Below are positions 17,109 to 24,680 of a stretch of 48,025 bases of DNA, piece after piece. Source of the stretch: Frankiaceae bacterium (GTDB lineage Bacteria; Actinomycetota; Actinomycetes; JAFAQI01); NCBI GenBank assembly GCA_030840585.1, contig JAVEEG010000211.1, forward strand, positions 1 through 48,025, written 5' to 3'. Both the position numbers and the translations under genes were made by a program. The number at the start of each line of letters is the position of its first letter. The first letter of the stretch is position 1. Under the pieces are notes generated by a model. It had not been told where the DNA came from, made no database searches, and was given only the letters and a program-made list of their open reading frames with translations.

Positions 17109-18056
17109 TTAGGACAGCTTGAAGTCCGCGCTGTGGCTGTCATCGTTGTCGAGTGTGAACGTCAACGTGTAGCACCCGACCCGCTTGGGCGTTTGCCAGT
17201 TGAAGACGAACTGGTTGGCGGTCGTGTCGTAGCGCAGCGCGGTACCTCCGGTCGCCGTCACTTCCAGAGCATCAGGAGTGTCGGTCGGATCACAGTTGGT
17301 CGCCGTAGCCGTGATCGACTTCACGACGGAGAGTGAGGTGACGTAGGCGCCGTTCGCATCCTTCACCTGGAACTTGACCGGATAGGTCTTGCCGCCCTTG
17401 CCGGTGTTGACCAGCGGCGGATTGTTCACCGGCGACTGGAATCCGATGAAGGTGTACGTCGGTGCCGGTGGCGTCGGTGGGGCGACGTAGGTCTTGAACG
17501 CCATGTCATTACCCGCTCGGTTCACTCCCCAGCCGGAACCAGCATCGACTACCGCGGTGCCGCCGGAGTACGAGTCCACGAACAGACTGCTCGCCCAGAT
17601 GTAGGCGGTGTCACCAGGCGACGGAGCCGGCGAGACGAGCACAATGGCGTACTGCGTGCCGGCGGTGACCGGTACCGCGGGCGAGATCGCGACCTGGACC
17701 CAGTCCGGTGAGCCGGTGTTCACACTGCTTCGCGGGATGACCGCGGTTGCGAGGGTCGTCGCCGGTAGCCCTGATGACGTGCTCGTGATCAGGGCCGTCA
17801 GCGTCGGCACCGACGCAGCCGTCTGGTACCCGATGTCGAGGTCGACCTGATCGAGATTGCCCGTTGCCCCCGCGGTGAACGTCTCCCCGAGGGTCTGGTT
17901 GCTGAATATTCCGATGGTGTAGCCGGCGTCGGCCGACGACTGATCAAGCACGTGTCCGGCGGCTCCCGCTCCCCCGGGGCCTGGCAGCAGGCTCAGGCCG
18001 GCGGCAGCAACCGCCGCAACTCGGAGAAAGCGGCCTCGTGCAGTGCAGTGCGTCAT
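17109..18056 (-). CDS. Secreted PxKF-domain protein
   Basis: The protein has 315 residues from MTHCTARGRF, behind a GGGGGTGG site. A signal peptide (VAAVAAAGLSLLPGPGGAGA) precedes a beta-rich region of about 190 residues with TLGETFTAGATGNLDQVDLD, which resembles bacterial carbohydrate-binding-type jelly rolls. The last 110 residues match the actinobacterial PxKF domain: GFQSPVNN, KTYPVKFQVKDANG, LRYDTTANQFVFNW and CYTLTFTLD. PxKF domains are found at the ends of extracellular proteins. It is convergent with the dual-HTH regulator and is probably a surface or exported protein. Confidence 0.8.
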   Translation of the reverse strand: MTHCTARGRFLRVAAVAAAGLSLLPGPGGAGAAGHVLDQSSADAGYTIGIFSNQTLGETFTAGATGNLDQVDLDIGYQTAASVPTLTALITSTSSGLPATTLATAVIPRSSVNTGSPDWVQVAISPAVPVTAGTQYAIVLVSPAPSPGDTAYIWASSLFVDSYSGGTAVVDAGSGWGVNRAGNDMAFKTYVAPPTPPAPTYTFIGFQSPVNNPPLVNTGKGGKTYPVKFQVKDANGAYVTSLSVVKSITATATNCDPTDTPDALEVTATGGTALRYDTTANQFVFNWQTPKRVGCYTLTFTLDNDDSHSADFKLS

Positions 18057-18271
18057 CGGTCCACCCCCGCCCGGGTGATGCCGGTAACCGTCGTACCGGT
18101 CGATCACCACCGGAACGGAGCGCACACTATTCAACCGTGGCCGGTACGGCCATAGCTCGCGAACAACATGATCAATCGTTGGTCAGGTGCGGGATCTCGA
18201 TGGCCTCGACGGACTAGAGGAACATCGCAACCCGCGTCTGAATGGCTAGTCGGTACGCCGCACGCCGACTA

Positions 18272-18931
18272 TCACCACGTTGCGGAATTGCCGTGCGGCG
18301 GGCAGTCGTAGATCGGGTTGAGCCTCGGCGCCAGCGGGTCCAAGAGGTAGACATCGCCGTCCGGCTTGATCGTCACCGGGCCGTAGCTGCCGGCGTTCGC
18401 GGCGAGGACCGGGCACGCCGCCGGATCGACGTACGGGGCAAGCAGGTCTGTGACCGGGGCGAGGAGCGCGTGCAGGGCGGCGACGAAATCGGCGGGCGGC
18501 GGGCATGCGCATCCGAACGAGAGCGTGCAATTCCATCCGGTGTCGGTTCCGTCCGCGAAGACCGCCCGCTGGCAGAGGCTTTCCTGAGACAGCGGCGGGA
18601 TGGTGAACGAAATCGTGTCGACGCCGGCTTGTACGCCGATGCCGCTGTAGCTGAACGTCGTGCCGGGTGCAGGTACGTCGTTGAACCGAATCTGGCAGCT
18701 GACCGTCGCGTCGACCGGCAGCCCGGCCGCGTCCTGGGTGAACGACTGATCGCCGATGGCGCCGATGGCGTTGCCTCCTGTCTCATTCGTGGCGACGACT
18801 TCATCGCTGGTGAAGAAACAGCCGCCTCGGATCGTGTCGCCGCCGGCCGCGCTGGCCACCGGTGCGACCGCCACGACGGTTGCGCTGGCCATCACACCGA
18901 CGAGCAGCATCCTGGTCAGATTCCATCGCAT
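18272..18931 (-). CDS. Secreted cysteine-containing protein of unknown function
   Basis: This 219-residue protein starts behind ACGGAG. It has a clear signal peptide (MLLVGVMASATVVAVAPVAS with an ASA-type cleavage site) followed by a beta-rich region with Cys residues that could form disulfides (GGCFF, SCQIRF, ESLCQRAVF, GWNCTLSFGCACPP), and a short C-terminal part ending IYDCPPHGN. I do not recognise a family. It lies just beyond the tmRNA terminator. Confidence 0.75.
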   Translation of the reverse strand: MRWNLTRMLLVGVMASATVVAVAPVASAAGGDTIRGGCFFTSDEVVATNETGGNAIGAIGDQSFTQDAAGLPVDATVSCQIRFNDVPAPGTTFSYSGIGVQAGVDTISFTIPPLSQESLCQRAVFADGTDTGWNCTLSFGCACPPPADFVAALHALLAPVTDLLAPYVDPAACPVLAANAGSYGPVTIKPDGDVYLLDPLAPRLNPIYDCPPHGNSATW

Positions 18932-19119
18932 GACCGCACTCCGTTCTCTGGGCGGACAGTCCCGTTTGGGTGCAATACCGACCGGCGGGTCGATCGCTTA
19001 CGCGTGTGATCCCGTCCGGTATCCGCTCAAGCAGCCAGCGGCCGCGCTCGTCGATCGCGCCGAGATCACTCCGAACCGCCACGCCCGGCCGTTCCTCCGC
19101 GTCCCGTCGGAGACGAACC

Positions 19120-19145
19120 GGCCCGGGCCACGTATGGCCCGGGCC
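19120..19145 (-). terminator. tmRNA terminator
   Basis: GGCCCGGGCCA and TGGCCCGGGCC form a perfect 11-bp stem with a 4-base loop, about 35 bases past the tmRNA 3' end. There is no T-tract. Confidence 0.7.
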
Positions 19146-19179
19146 AAACGGACACCGGTTCGTATCGGCCTACATCAAG

Positions 19180-19535
19180 TGGAGGTGGCGGGAATCGAAC
19201 CCGCGTCCTTCGGCGGTTCGTCAAGGCTTCTCCGGGCGCAGCCTGCTGCAGTTTTCTCGGCCCCGGCAGTGGCGCAGGCACCCTGCCGCAGGCTCAGTCA
19301 CTGTTTGATTTCCCTGCCGACCCCGTGACCGGGTCGACCGGTGGAGCCCTCTATCGACGCCAGGTTCCAGGGCGAGGGCGCCCCTGGGCTGACGGTTCCG
19401 CTACGGGTTAGGCAGCGAGAACGAGATGCTGGTTATCGGCATCTATTGGTTTGCCGCGATGGATTTACGAGCTCACGCGACATCCTCGGCCCGCTTCACT
19501 TGACTCATCGACCGAAGTCGAAACCGTTCACCCCC
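19180..19535 (-). ncRNA. ssrA: tmRNA (transfer-messenger RNA)
   Basis: The 3' end reads CGGGTTCGATTCCCGCCACC on the minus strand (T-arm plus acceptor half); the CCA is not encoded. The 5' end GGGGGTGAACGGTTTCGACTT pairs with it over 7 base pairs including one G-U. The mRNA-like part ends CTCGCTGCCTAA. Reading back from that stop, an AATAGAT upstream determinant places the resume codon at GCC (19440-19438), giving an encoded tag ADNQHLVLAA, with the usual extra alanine from the charged tRNA-like end. The length of 356 bases fits the family. It rescues stalled ribosomes together with SmpB, encoded just upstream. The track ORF on the plus strand here is spurious. Confidence 0.95.
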
Positions 19536-19582
19536 GGGATCGGGATTGGACTGACTAGGACATCAACGAGTCTACGCCGCCC

Positions 19583-19628
19583 GCAATCGCGCGGATGTTC
19601 GCGTAGAAGCGAACCAGCGCGCGATTGC
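19583..19628 (-). terminator. Branched hairpin after smpB
   Basis: An outer 11-bp stem (GCAATCGCGCG with CGCGCGATTGC) encloses an inner 6-bp hairpin (GTTCGC with GCGAAC). It lies 19 bases after the smpB stop and before tmRNA, and probably separates the two transcripts. Confidence 0.6.
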
Positions 19629-19646
19629 CCCTAGAAGCAGCGACAG

Positions 19647-20123
19647 CTACGAGCGGCCCTTCGCCCGGCGACCGGCCGCGCGCTCGATCTCCCGCGCCGC
19701 ATCGCGCGCCGCGAGCGTCTGCCGCTTGTCGTACGCCTTCTTGCCACGCGCCAGCGCGATCTCGACCTTCGCCTTGCCGTCCTTGAAATACAACGACAAC
19801 GGAACGAGGGTCAGCCCGCTCTCCTTCGTCTTGCCGATGAGCTTCGCAATCTCCTCGCGGTGCAACAACAGCTTGCGCGACCGCCGCGGCTCATGGTTCG
19901 TCCACGATCCCTGGTCGTACTCCGGGATGTGCGCACCCTCGAGCCACACCTCGCCATCTTTGATCCGGCCGTACGCATCGACGAGCGAGGCGCGACCGGC
20001 ACGTAACGACTTCACCTCGGTGCCGAGCAGCGCGAGACCGGCCTCGTACGTCTCGTCGATGTGGTAGTCGTGCCGGGCCTTCTTGTTCTGCGCGATGAGC
20101 TTGCGGCCGGACTCGCGAGCCAA
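19647..20123 (-). CDS. smpB: SsrA-binding protein SmpB
   Basis: This 158-residue protein is full length. It shows the conserved N-terminal [31 protein letters not shown], the central [20 protein letters not shown] and the C-terminal [21 protein letters not shown] basic tail (GRRAKGRS) enters the mRNA channel in known SmpB structures. SmpB binds tmRNA and delivers it to stalled ribosomes. The gene follows the S41 peptidase gene by 6 bases and precedes ssrA, the normal order in Actinomycetota. Confidence 0.97.
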   Translation of the reverse strand: MARESGRKLIAQNKKARHDYHIDETYEAGLALLGTEVKSLRAGRASLVDAYGRIKDGEVWLEGAHIPEYDQGSWTNHEPRRSRKLLLHREEIAKLIGKTKESGLTLVPLSLYFKDGKAKVEIALARGKKAYDKRQTLAARDAAREIERAAGRRAKGRS

Positions 20124-20129
20124 CGAGAC

Positions 20130-21287
20130 TCAGCCCCGGCCACCGACGTCGGCGGTCAGGCCGGACAGCACCTCGACCGCGCGCTGCTCAATCACCGACG
20201 GCGGTATGCCGACCGGCATCTCGAGGTCAGGAGTGACGCCGACGCCATCAATCGAACGACCCGACGGCGTGAGGTAGTGCCCGACGGTCAACTCCAACGC
20301 CGACCCGTCCGACAGCTGGCTCGGCGCCTGCACACTGCCCTTGCCGAACGTCTGGCTGCCGATGATGACCGCGCGACCACGATCCTGCAGCGCCGACGCG
20401 ACGATCTCGGCCGCGCTCGCCGTACCGCCGTCGACCAGCACGACCAGTGGCACCCCCGTGTCGCCGCCGCCGAGCGCGTCGAGAACCTGCGGTGCCTCAC
20501 CACGTTGCTGGTACGAGACGACAGGACCATTGCGGAGGAACGCCGATGCCGTCTCCACGGCTTCGTCGAGCAAGCCGCCCGGGTTGTCGCGCAGGTCAAG
20601 CACCAACCCGCGAATATGGCGCGCCGCGGCCGCCCGTACTTCGGTGCGCGTCCAGCGCCCAACGCCCCGGGTGAACGCCGAGATGCGCAGCCGCTCGACC
20701 CCACCGCCGAGCGCAGTCGCCGACACGTCGTCGTCGCTGACCGCCGCCCGCCGAAGCACCGTCGTCACGACAGTCGAACCCCGCCGTACCTGTACGGCGA
20801 CCACCGTGCCGGCATCGCCACGCAAGCTCGCCACGACATCGGCCACCGATCGATTGCCGACCGGCCGGCCAGCCACCGCGACGACCACGTCACCCGCGCG
20901 CAAACCGGCCCGCGCGGCCGGCGATGACGGCTCGACCGACATGACCCGCAGCGCACCGTCGCTGCCGCGCCGGATCCACACGCCGACGCCGGTGTACGAG
21001 CCCGAGAGCACCTGTTCGAACCGGGTGTAGTCGTTCGGGCTGTAGTAGGCCGACCACTGGTCGTCGAGCGCGGCGAGCATCCCCTGCACCGCGGCCCGTT
21101 CAAGCGCCGCCTGCGAAACCGGGCGGGCCGCTTCGGCGCTGATTCGCTGCTCGGCCTCGTCGAGAACGCTCTGCGGAGCGTGCCCGTCGCGGGTGCCGGT
21201 CAGCGCCATCGTGACCGCGCCGGCGCCGTACGCCGTCAGCAGCGCGACGAACGCAGCCGCGATACGCAGCGGGCGGGGGGCGGGCAC
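20130..21287 (-). CDS. S41-family carboxy-terminal processing protease
   Basis: This 385-residue protein starts at GTG. An N-terminal membrane anchor (RIAAAFVALLTAYGAGAVTM) is followed by a helical region, a PDZ domain (residues ~95-175; YTGVGVWIRRG, AGLRAGDVVVAVAGRPV) and the protease core. The catalytic Ser is in GGTASAAEI and the Lys in GSQTFGKGSVQ, the Ser-Lys dyad of CtpA-type proteases. It works outside the membrane and probably trims envelope or division proteins. It sits between ftsX and smpB, 33 bases after ftsX, as in many actinomycetes. Confidence 0.93.
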   Translation of the reverse strand: MPAPRPLRIAAAFVALLTAYGAGAVTMALTGTRDGHAPQSVLDEAEQRISAEAARPVSQAALERAAVQGMLAALDDQWSAYYSPNDYTRFEQVLSGSYTGVGVWIRRGSDGALRVMSVEPSSPAARAGLRAGDVVVAVAGRPVGNRSVADVVASLRGDAGTVVAVQVRRGSTVVTTVLRRAAVSDDDVSATALGGGVERLRISAFTRGVGRWTRTEVRAAAARHIRGLVLDLRDNPGGLLDEAVETASAFLRNGPVVSYQQRGEAPQVLDALGGGDTGVPLVVLVDGGTASAAEIVASALQDRGRAVIIGSQTFGKGSVQAPSQLSDGSALELTVGHYLTPSGRSIDGVGVTPDLEMPVGIPPSVIEQRAVEVLSGLTADVGGRG

Positions 21288-21320
21288 TGGGCCAGGATAG
21301 TGGCGCCGGGGTAGTGGGGG

Positions 21321-22205
21321 TCAGACCCGCAGGTAGCGCTGCAGCGTGCCGACCGCCGTCAGGACCGACGCGACGATCGCCGTGAGCAGGAGGTACGGGA
21401 TCGCCTGCACGACCGTGCCCCACCCGATGATGTCGAGCAAATTCGTATTGAACGCATGCCCGATGCCGTGGTCGAACACCACCAGCTTGGTGAAGAACAG
21501 CAGTCCTGTGGCGATCGCGCCGCCGACAACGGCGCAGACCACGATCTCCAGCACGAACGGCGCTTCGATGTAAATGTCCGAGGCACCGACGAGGCGCATG
21601 ATGCCGACCTCGCGCCGGCGCGTGTACGCCGCCAGCCGGACGTTGTTGAAGATGAGCAACAGCGCCGCGATCAGCGCGGCCCCCGCGAACAACAGCACGA
21701 ACCGTTCCAACGTGTCGAAGAACGAGAACAGCTTCTTCAACGCGTCCGGTTCGGTCGCGACATCCTCCACGCCGGGCATGTCGCGGACCGCCTGCGCCAC
21801 GATGTTGAACTGCCGCGGGTTGTGCAGCTTCACCCGGAACGACTGCGGCATCTGCTGCTCGGACGAGTTGTTCACCAACGCCGGCGACGTCTTCGCGAAC
21901 TCTTTCTTGAACCGCTTCCACGCGGTGGACCGATCCTCGAAGAAGACCTGCTTCACCTGCGGGAGTGAGTTGAGTTCCTGCTGGATCGCGTCCTGCTGCG
22001 GGCCGGTGCTGTCCTGCTTGAGGAAGACCGACACCTCGATCTTGCCGAACCAGTAGTCGTGCGTGCGGTTGATCTGCGCATGGAACAGCCACGCCGCTCC
22101 GAGCGCGAACATCGCGATCGTGATCGTGATGGTGGTCGCGACCGTCATCGTCAAGTTACGACGAAGGCCCTGCCACATCTCGGTGAACACGAAGTTCCAG
22201 CGCAC
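21321..22205 (-). CDS. ftsX: Cell-division ABC transporter permease FtsX
   Basis: This 294-residue protein has the FtsX plan. A cytosolic N-terminus (FVFTEMWQGLRRNLTMTVAT) leads to a first membrane helix, then a large extracellular domain of about 110 residues (IEVSVFLKQD to EDVATEPDALKKL), then three membrane helices with the coupling region YTRRREVGIMRLVGASDIYI. FtsX with FtsE turns ATP hydrolysis into activation of peptidoglycan hydrolases outside the membrane. It begins 12 bases after ftsE, with a GAAAGGATC site. Confidence 0.96.
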   Translation of the reverse strand: MRWNFVFTEMWQGLRRNLTMTVATTITITIAMFALGAAWLFHAQINRTHDYWFGKIEVSVFLKQDSTGPQQDAIQQELNSLPQVKQVFFEDRSTAWKRFKKEFAKTSPALVNNSSEQQMPQSFRVKLHNPRQFNIVAQAVRDMPGVEDVATEPDALKKLFSFFDTLERFVLLFAGAALIAALLLIFNNVRLAAYTRRREVGIMRLVGASDIYIEAPFVLEIVVCAVVGGAIATGLLFFTKLVVFDHGIGHAFNTNLLDIIGWGTVVQAIPYLLLTAIVASVLTAVGTLQRYLRV

Positions 22206-22217
22206 GATCGGATCCTT

Positions 22218-22907
22218 TCAGCGGCTGTAGCCGTAGACGCCGCGGCTCTGGTCCCGGGTGACCTTGCCCTCTTCGAGCTCGATCACCCGGCGGCGCATCG
22301 AGTCGACGATGTGCGAGTCGTGAGTAGCCATGACGACCGTCGTACCGGTGCGGTTGATCCGGTCGAGCAACCGCATGATGCCGACGCTGGTCGCCGGGTC
22401 GAGGTTTCCGGTCGGCTCGTCCGCGAGCAGGATCATCGGGCGGTTGACGAACGCGCGCGCGACCGCGACCCGCTGCTGCTCACCACCGGACAACTCGTTC
22501 GGCATCCGGTCCTCCTTGCCGGCCAGCCCGACGAGGTCGAGCACCTCCGGCACCACCTTGGCGATCGAGTGCCGTGGCTTGCCGATGACCTCGAGGGCGA
22601 ACGCGACGTTCTCCGCCACTGTCTTATTCGGCAGCAGCCGGAAATCCTGGAACACGGTGCCGATCTGCCGGCGCAGCGCCGGGACCTTCCAGTGCGACAG
22701 CCGGGACAGATCCTTGCCGGCGACCCAGATGCCGCCGCGGGTGACCTTCTCCTCGCGCAGCACCAGGCGCAGGAAGGTCGACTTGCCCGATCCGGACTGC
22801 CCGACGAGGAACACGAACTCGCCCTTCTCGATCTCGACGCTGACGTCGTCGAGCGCGGGACGGGCGCTGGTCGGATAGACCTTCGTCACGGACTGCAACC
22901 GGATCAC
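22218..22907 (-). CDS. ftsE: Cell-division ATP-binding protein FtsE
   Basis: This 229-residue ABC ATPase has Walker [10 protein letters not shown] (36-44), Q-loop VFQDFRLL, signature LSGGEQQR, Walker [14 protein letters not shown] and the switch His in VMATHDS. The text [20 protein letters not shown] is typical of actinobacterial FtsE. It is co-transcribed with ftsX. In most actinomycetes prfB lies directly upstream; here two surface-protein genes and a small gene lie between. Confidence 0.97.
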   Translation of the reverse strand: MIRLQSVTKVYPTSARPALDDVSVEIEKGEFVFLVGQSGSGKSTFLRLVLREEKVTRGGIWVAGKDLSRLSHWKVPALRRQIGTVFQDFRLLPNKTVAENVAFALEVIGKPRHSIAKVVPEVLDLVGLAGKEDRMPNELSGGEQQRVAVARAFVNRPMILLADEPTGNLDPATSVGIMRLLDRINRTGTTVVMATHDSHIVDSMRRRVIELEEGKVTRDQSRGVYGYSR

Positions 22908-23052
22908 GGGAGGCCAGACTACCGCGCGTAGTTGGGAATCCCCGCCATCAACCGCGACCGGCTCAACCGCCGCCCCGCTTGCACCGATCTAGGAGCAGGG
23001 CCCTATCTAACGCGGGGCGTAGGGTGCCCGGCGCCTGGGAAGGATGTCCGGC

Positions 23053-23241
23053 ATGTGCTGCGAGCAGCTGGCCTGCGCCAATTGCACCCGGCCGGTCGTC
23101 GAAGCCAGTTGCCCGACCTGCCGGGCCGCCCGCGCCGAACTGCACGGCGCCAGCCCGGCGTTGAACCTCGCGGTGATCGCGTTGCTCGTGACCGCGCTAC
23201 TCGCCGCGGCCGCCGTACTGTACGGCCGCTTCGCGGGCTAG
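23053..23241 (+). CDS. Small zinc-finger-like membrane protein
   Basis: A 62-residue protein (from MCCEQLACANC) has two CxxC pairs (CANC, CPTC) followed by one hydrophobic helix (ALNLAVIALLVTALLAAAAVLY). The ATG at 23044 abuts the GGAAGG site directly, so the ATG 9 bases later is preferred. It is divergent from ftsE and convergent with the LPFTG protein gene. Probably a membrane-anchored zinc-ribbon; function unknown. Confidence 0.6.
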   Translation: MCCEQLACANCTRPVVEASCPTCRAARAELHGASPALNLAVIALLVTALLAAAAVLYGRFAG

Positions 23242-23254
23242 CCCAACTAGCGGG

Positions 23255-24505
23255 TCAGCGACCCTGGACGCCGCGCGCCGGGTAGCTGCGGTGGCGCGGG
23301 TAGTAGGCCATGCCCGGCGCTGCGAACACCGGCCGGCGGCGACCGGCCCGAGTCAGGAACGCACCGGAGGCGCACAGCCCGGCCGCGACGAGCGACATCT
23401 CCCACGTCGGCAGTCCGGTGAACGGCAGCCGGGTGACCTTCTCGCCAAGCACCGTCGGGTGCTTAGGCGTCCGGACGACCTTCTCGCCGAGCACGTGCGT
23501 GCACTTCTTCGCGTACGACTTGGTCGCGGTGGTCATGCCCGGCGCCGACACCGTGACGACACCGGTCTTGCCTTCAGCGACGTTGTACGTGCGCTTGACG
23601 ATGTGGTCGGCCGCGACGATGACGTGCTCGGTCGCGCCGGCCGGCGTCACGACGGTGAACGTGACGTCGTCGGTGGTCGTGTCGTCGAGCTTCATGTTGC
23701 TCATGACGACCTGGATGCCGTGGGCGCACGACGTACCGAACGAGACCTTGGGGTCGACCGCGCCACCGTCGGAGCTACCGCTGTCGCAGCTGGTGGGGCG
23801 CGAGTACGTGCCGAGCTGGTTCGAGTTGGTCTTGTCGGTCGCGGTCACCGTCGGGTGCGCGGCGCTGACGTCGATGTCGACGACCGACTCGGTGCCGGCG
23901 GGGACGGAGACGTCGTGCGCGGCGTCGACGCCGGACGGGTCGATGCGCACCGACGCGGCGTCGCTGCCGCCATCGATCGTGACGGTGGCCTTCGTGCAGT
24001 CACCGGTCACGCCACCACTCGTCGGGACGACCAGCGGGACCTCGGTCGGTTCGCCGTCACACAGGAACCAGTGGCTGATGGTGGGCACGTTGTCTTGCGC
24101 GAGGCCGACCATCGGTGCGTGCAGGCCGCTCACCGGGAGGGTCGCAAACACGCTCGAGGAGTAGACGTTGTAAGCGTCGCCGCCCTTGACCACCAATGCG
24201 TGGATTTGGGTGCCGTCCGGAATCGCCGAAACGGTGAGGTTGCTGCCGTCGCTGGTGATGACGAAGTCGTTCGCGGAGTAACCACCACTGCCGTTTACCG
24301 CGACCTCGGTGTCGCCATCGAAGCCGAGCTGACTGCACGCGCTGGTCTTGCCGTCGTGGAGGTTGCCCGGATACGCGGTCGCGCGCTGGTCACCTGCGGT
24401 GGGAGTGGAAGTCGTCGCGGCGAACGCGGCGGCCGCGCCGGCGAATGGTGCAACGACACAGACAGCGGCACCGGCGATCATTAACCGGGCGAAACGTGCA
24501 GACAT
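23255..24505 (-). CDS. Sortase-anchored (LPFTG) surface protein
   Basis: This 416-residue protein starts at MSARFARLM with a signal peptide ending AAAFA. A beta-rich body (Thr/Ser/Val-rich, with a few Cys such as SACSQLGF, SHWFLCDGE and GDCTKATV) is followed by two copies of VLGEKV and the sorting signal LPFTG at residues 360-364, then a hydrophobic helix and RRR. Sortases cleave LPxTG between Thr and Gly and link the protein to peptidoglycan. The charged tail after the helix is about 28 residues, longer than the usual few. It lies downstream of a strong terminator that separates it from the larger LPFTG protein. No sortase gene is in the window. Confidence 0.85.
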   Translation of the reverse strand: MSARFARLMIAGAAVCVVAPFAGAAAAFAATTSTPTAGDQRATAYPGNLHDGKTSACSQLGFDGDTEVAVNGSGGYSANDFVITSDGSNLTVSAIPDGTQIHALVVKGGDAYNVYSSSVFATLPVSGLHAPMVGLAQDNVPTISHWFLCDGEPTEVPLVVPTSGGVTGDCTKATVTIDGGSDAASVRIDPSGVDAAHDVSVPAGTESVVDIDVSAAHPTVTATDKTNSNQLGTYSRPTSCDSGSSDGGAVDPKVSFGTSCAHGIQVVMSNMKLDDTTTDDVTFTVVTPAGATEHVIVAADHIVKRTYNVAEGKTGVVTVSAPGMTTATKSYAKKCTHVLGEKVVRTPKHPTVLGEKVTRLPFTGLPTWEMSLVAAGLCASGAFLTRAGRRRPVFAAPGMAYYPRHRSYPARGVQGR

Positions 24506-24628
24506 CCGGATACTCCCCCAACACGCGCCGTGGGCTGGCGCTTCCTTCACGGTGGTCAGTTCCTAACCGTCCGTCAAGCAGTACGACGACATTCGGTCCT
24601 TTCTCCCGGTACGAGAATCCTCCGAACG

Positions 24629-24670
24629 GACTATGGCCGCACCACCCACAAGGATGGTGCGGCCATAGTC
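24629..24670 (-). terminator. Strong terminator between the two LPFTG genes
   Basis: A perfect 16-bp stem (GACTATGGCCGCACCA with TGGTGCGGCCATAGTC) with a 10-base loop lies 11 bases after the stop of the 1394-residue gene. No T-tract is present. Confidence 0.85.
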
Positions 24671-24680
24671 GTTGACTTAC

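Noticed and set aside
19341-19634. 97-residue plus-strand ORF
   Set aside because: Lies opposite the tmRNA gene and has no coding character.
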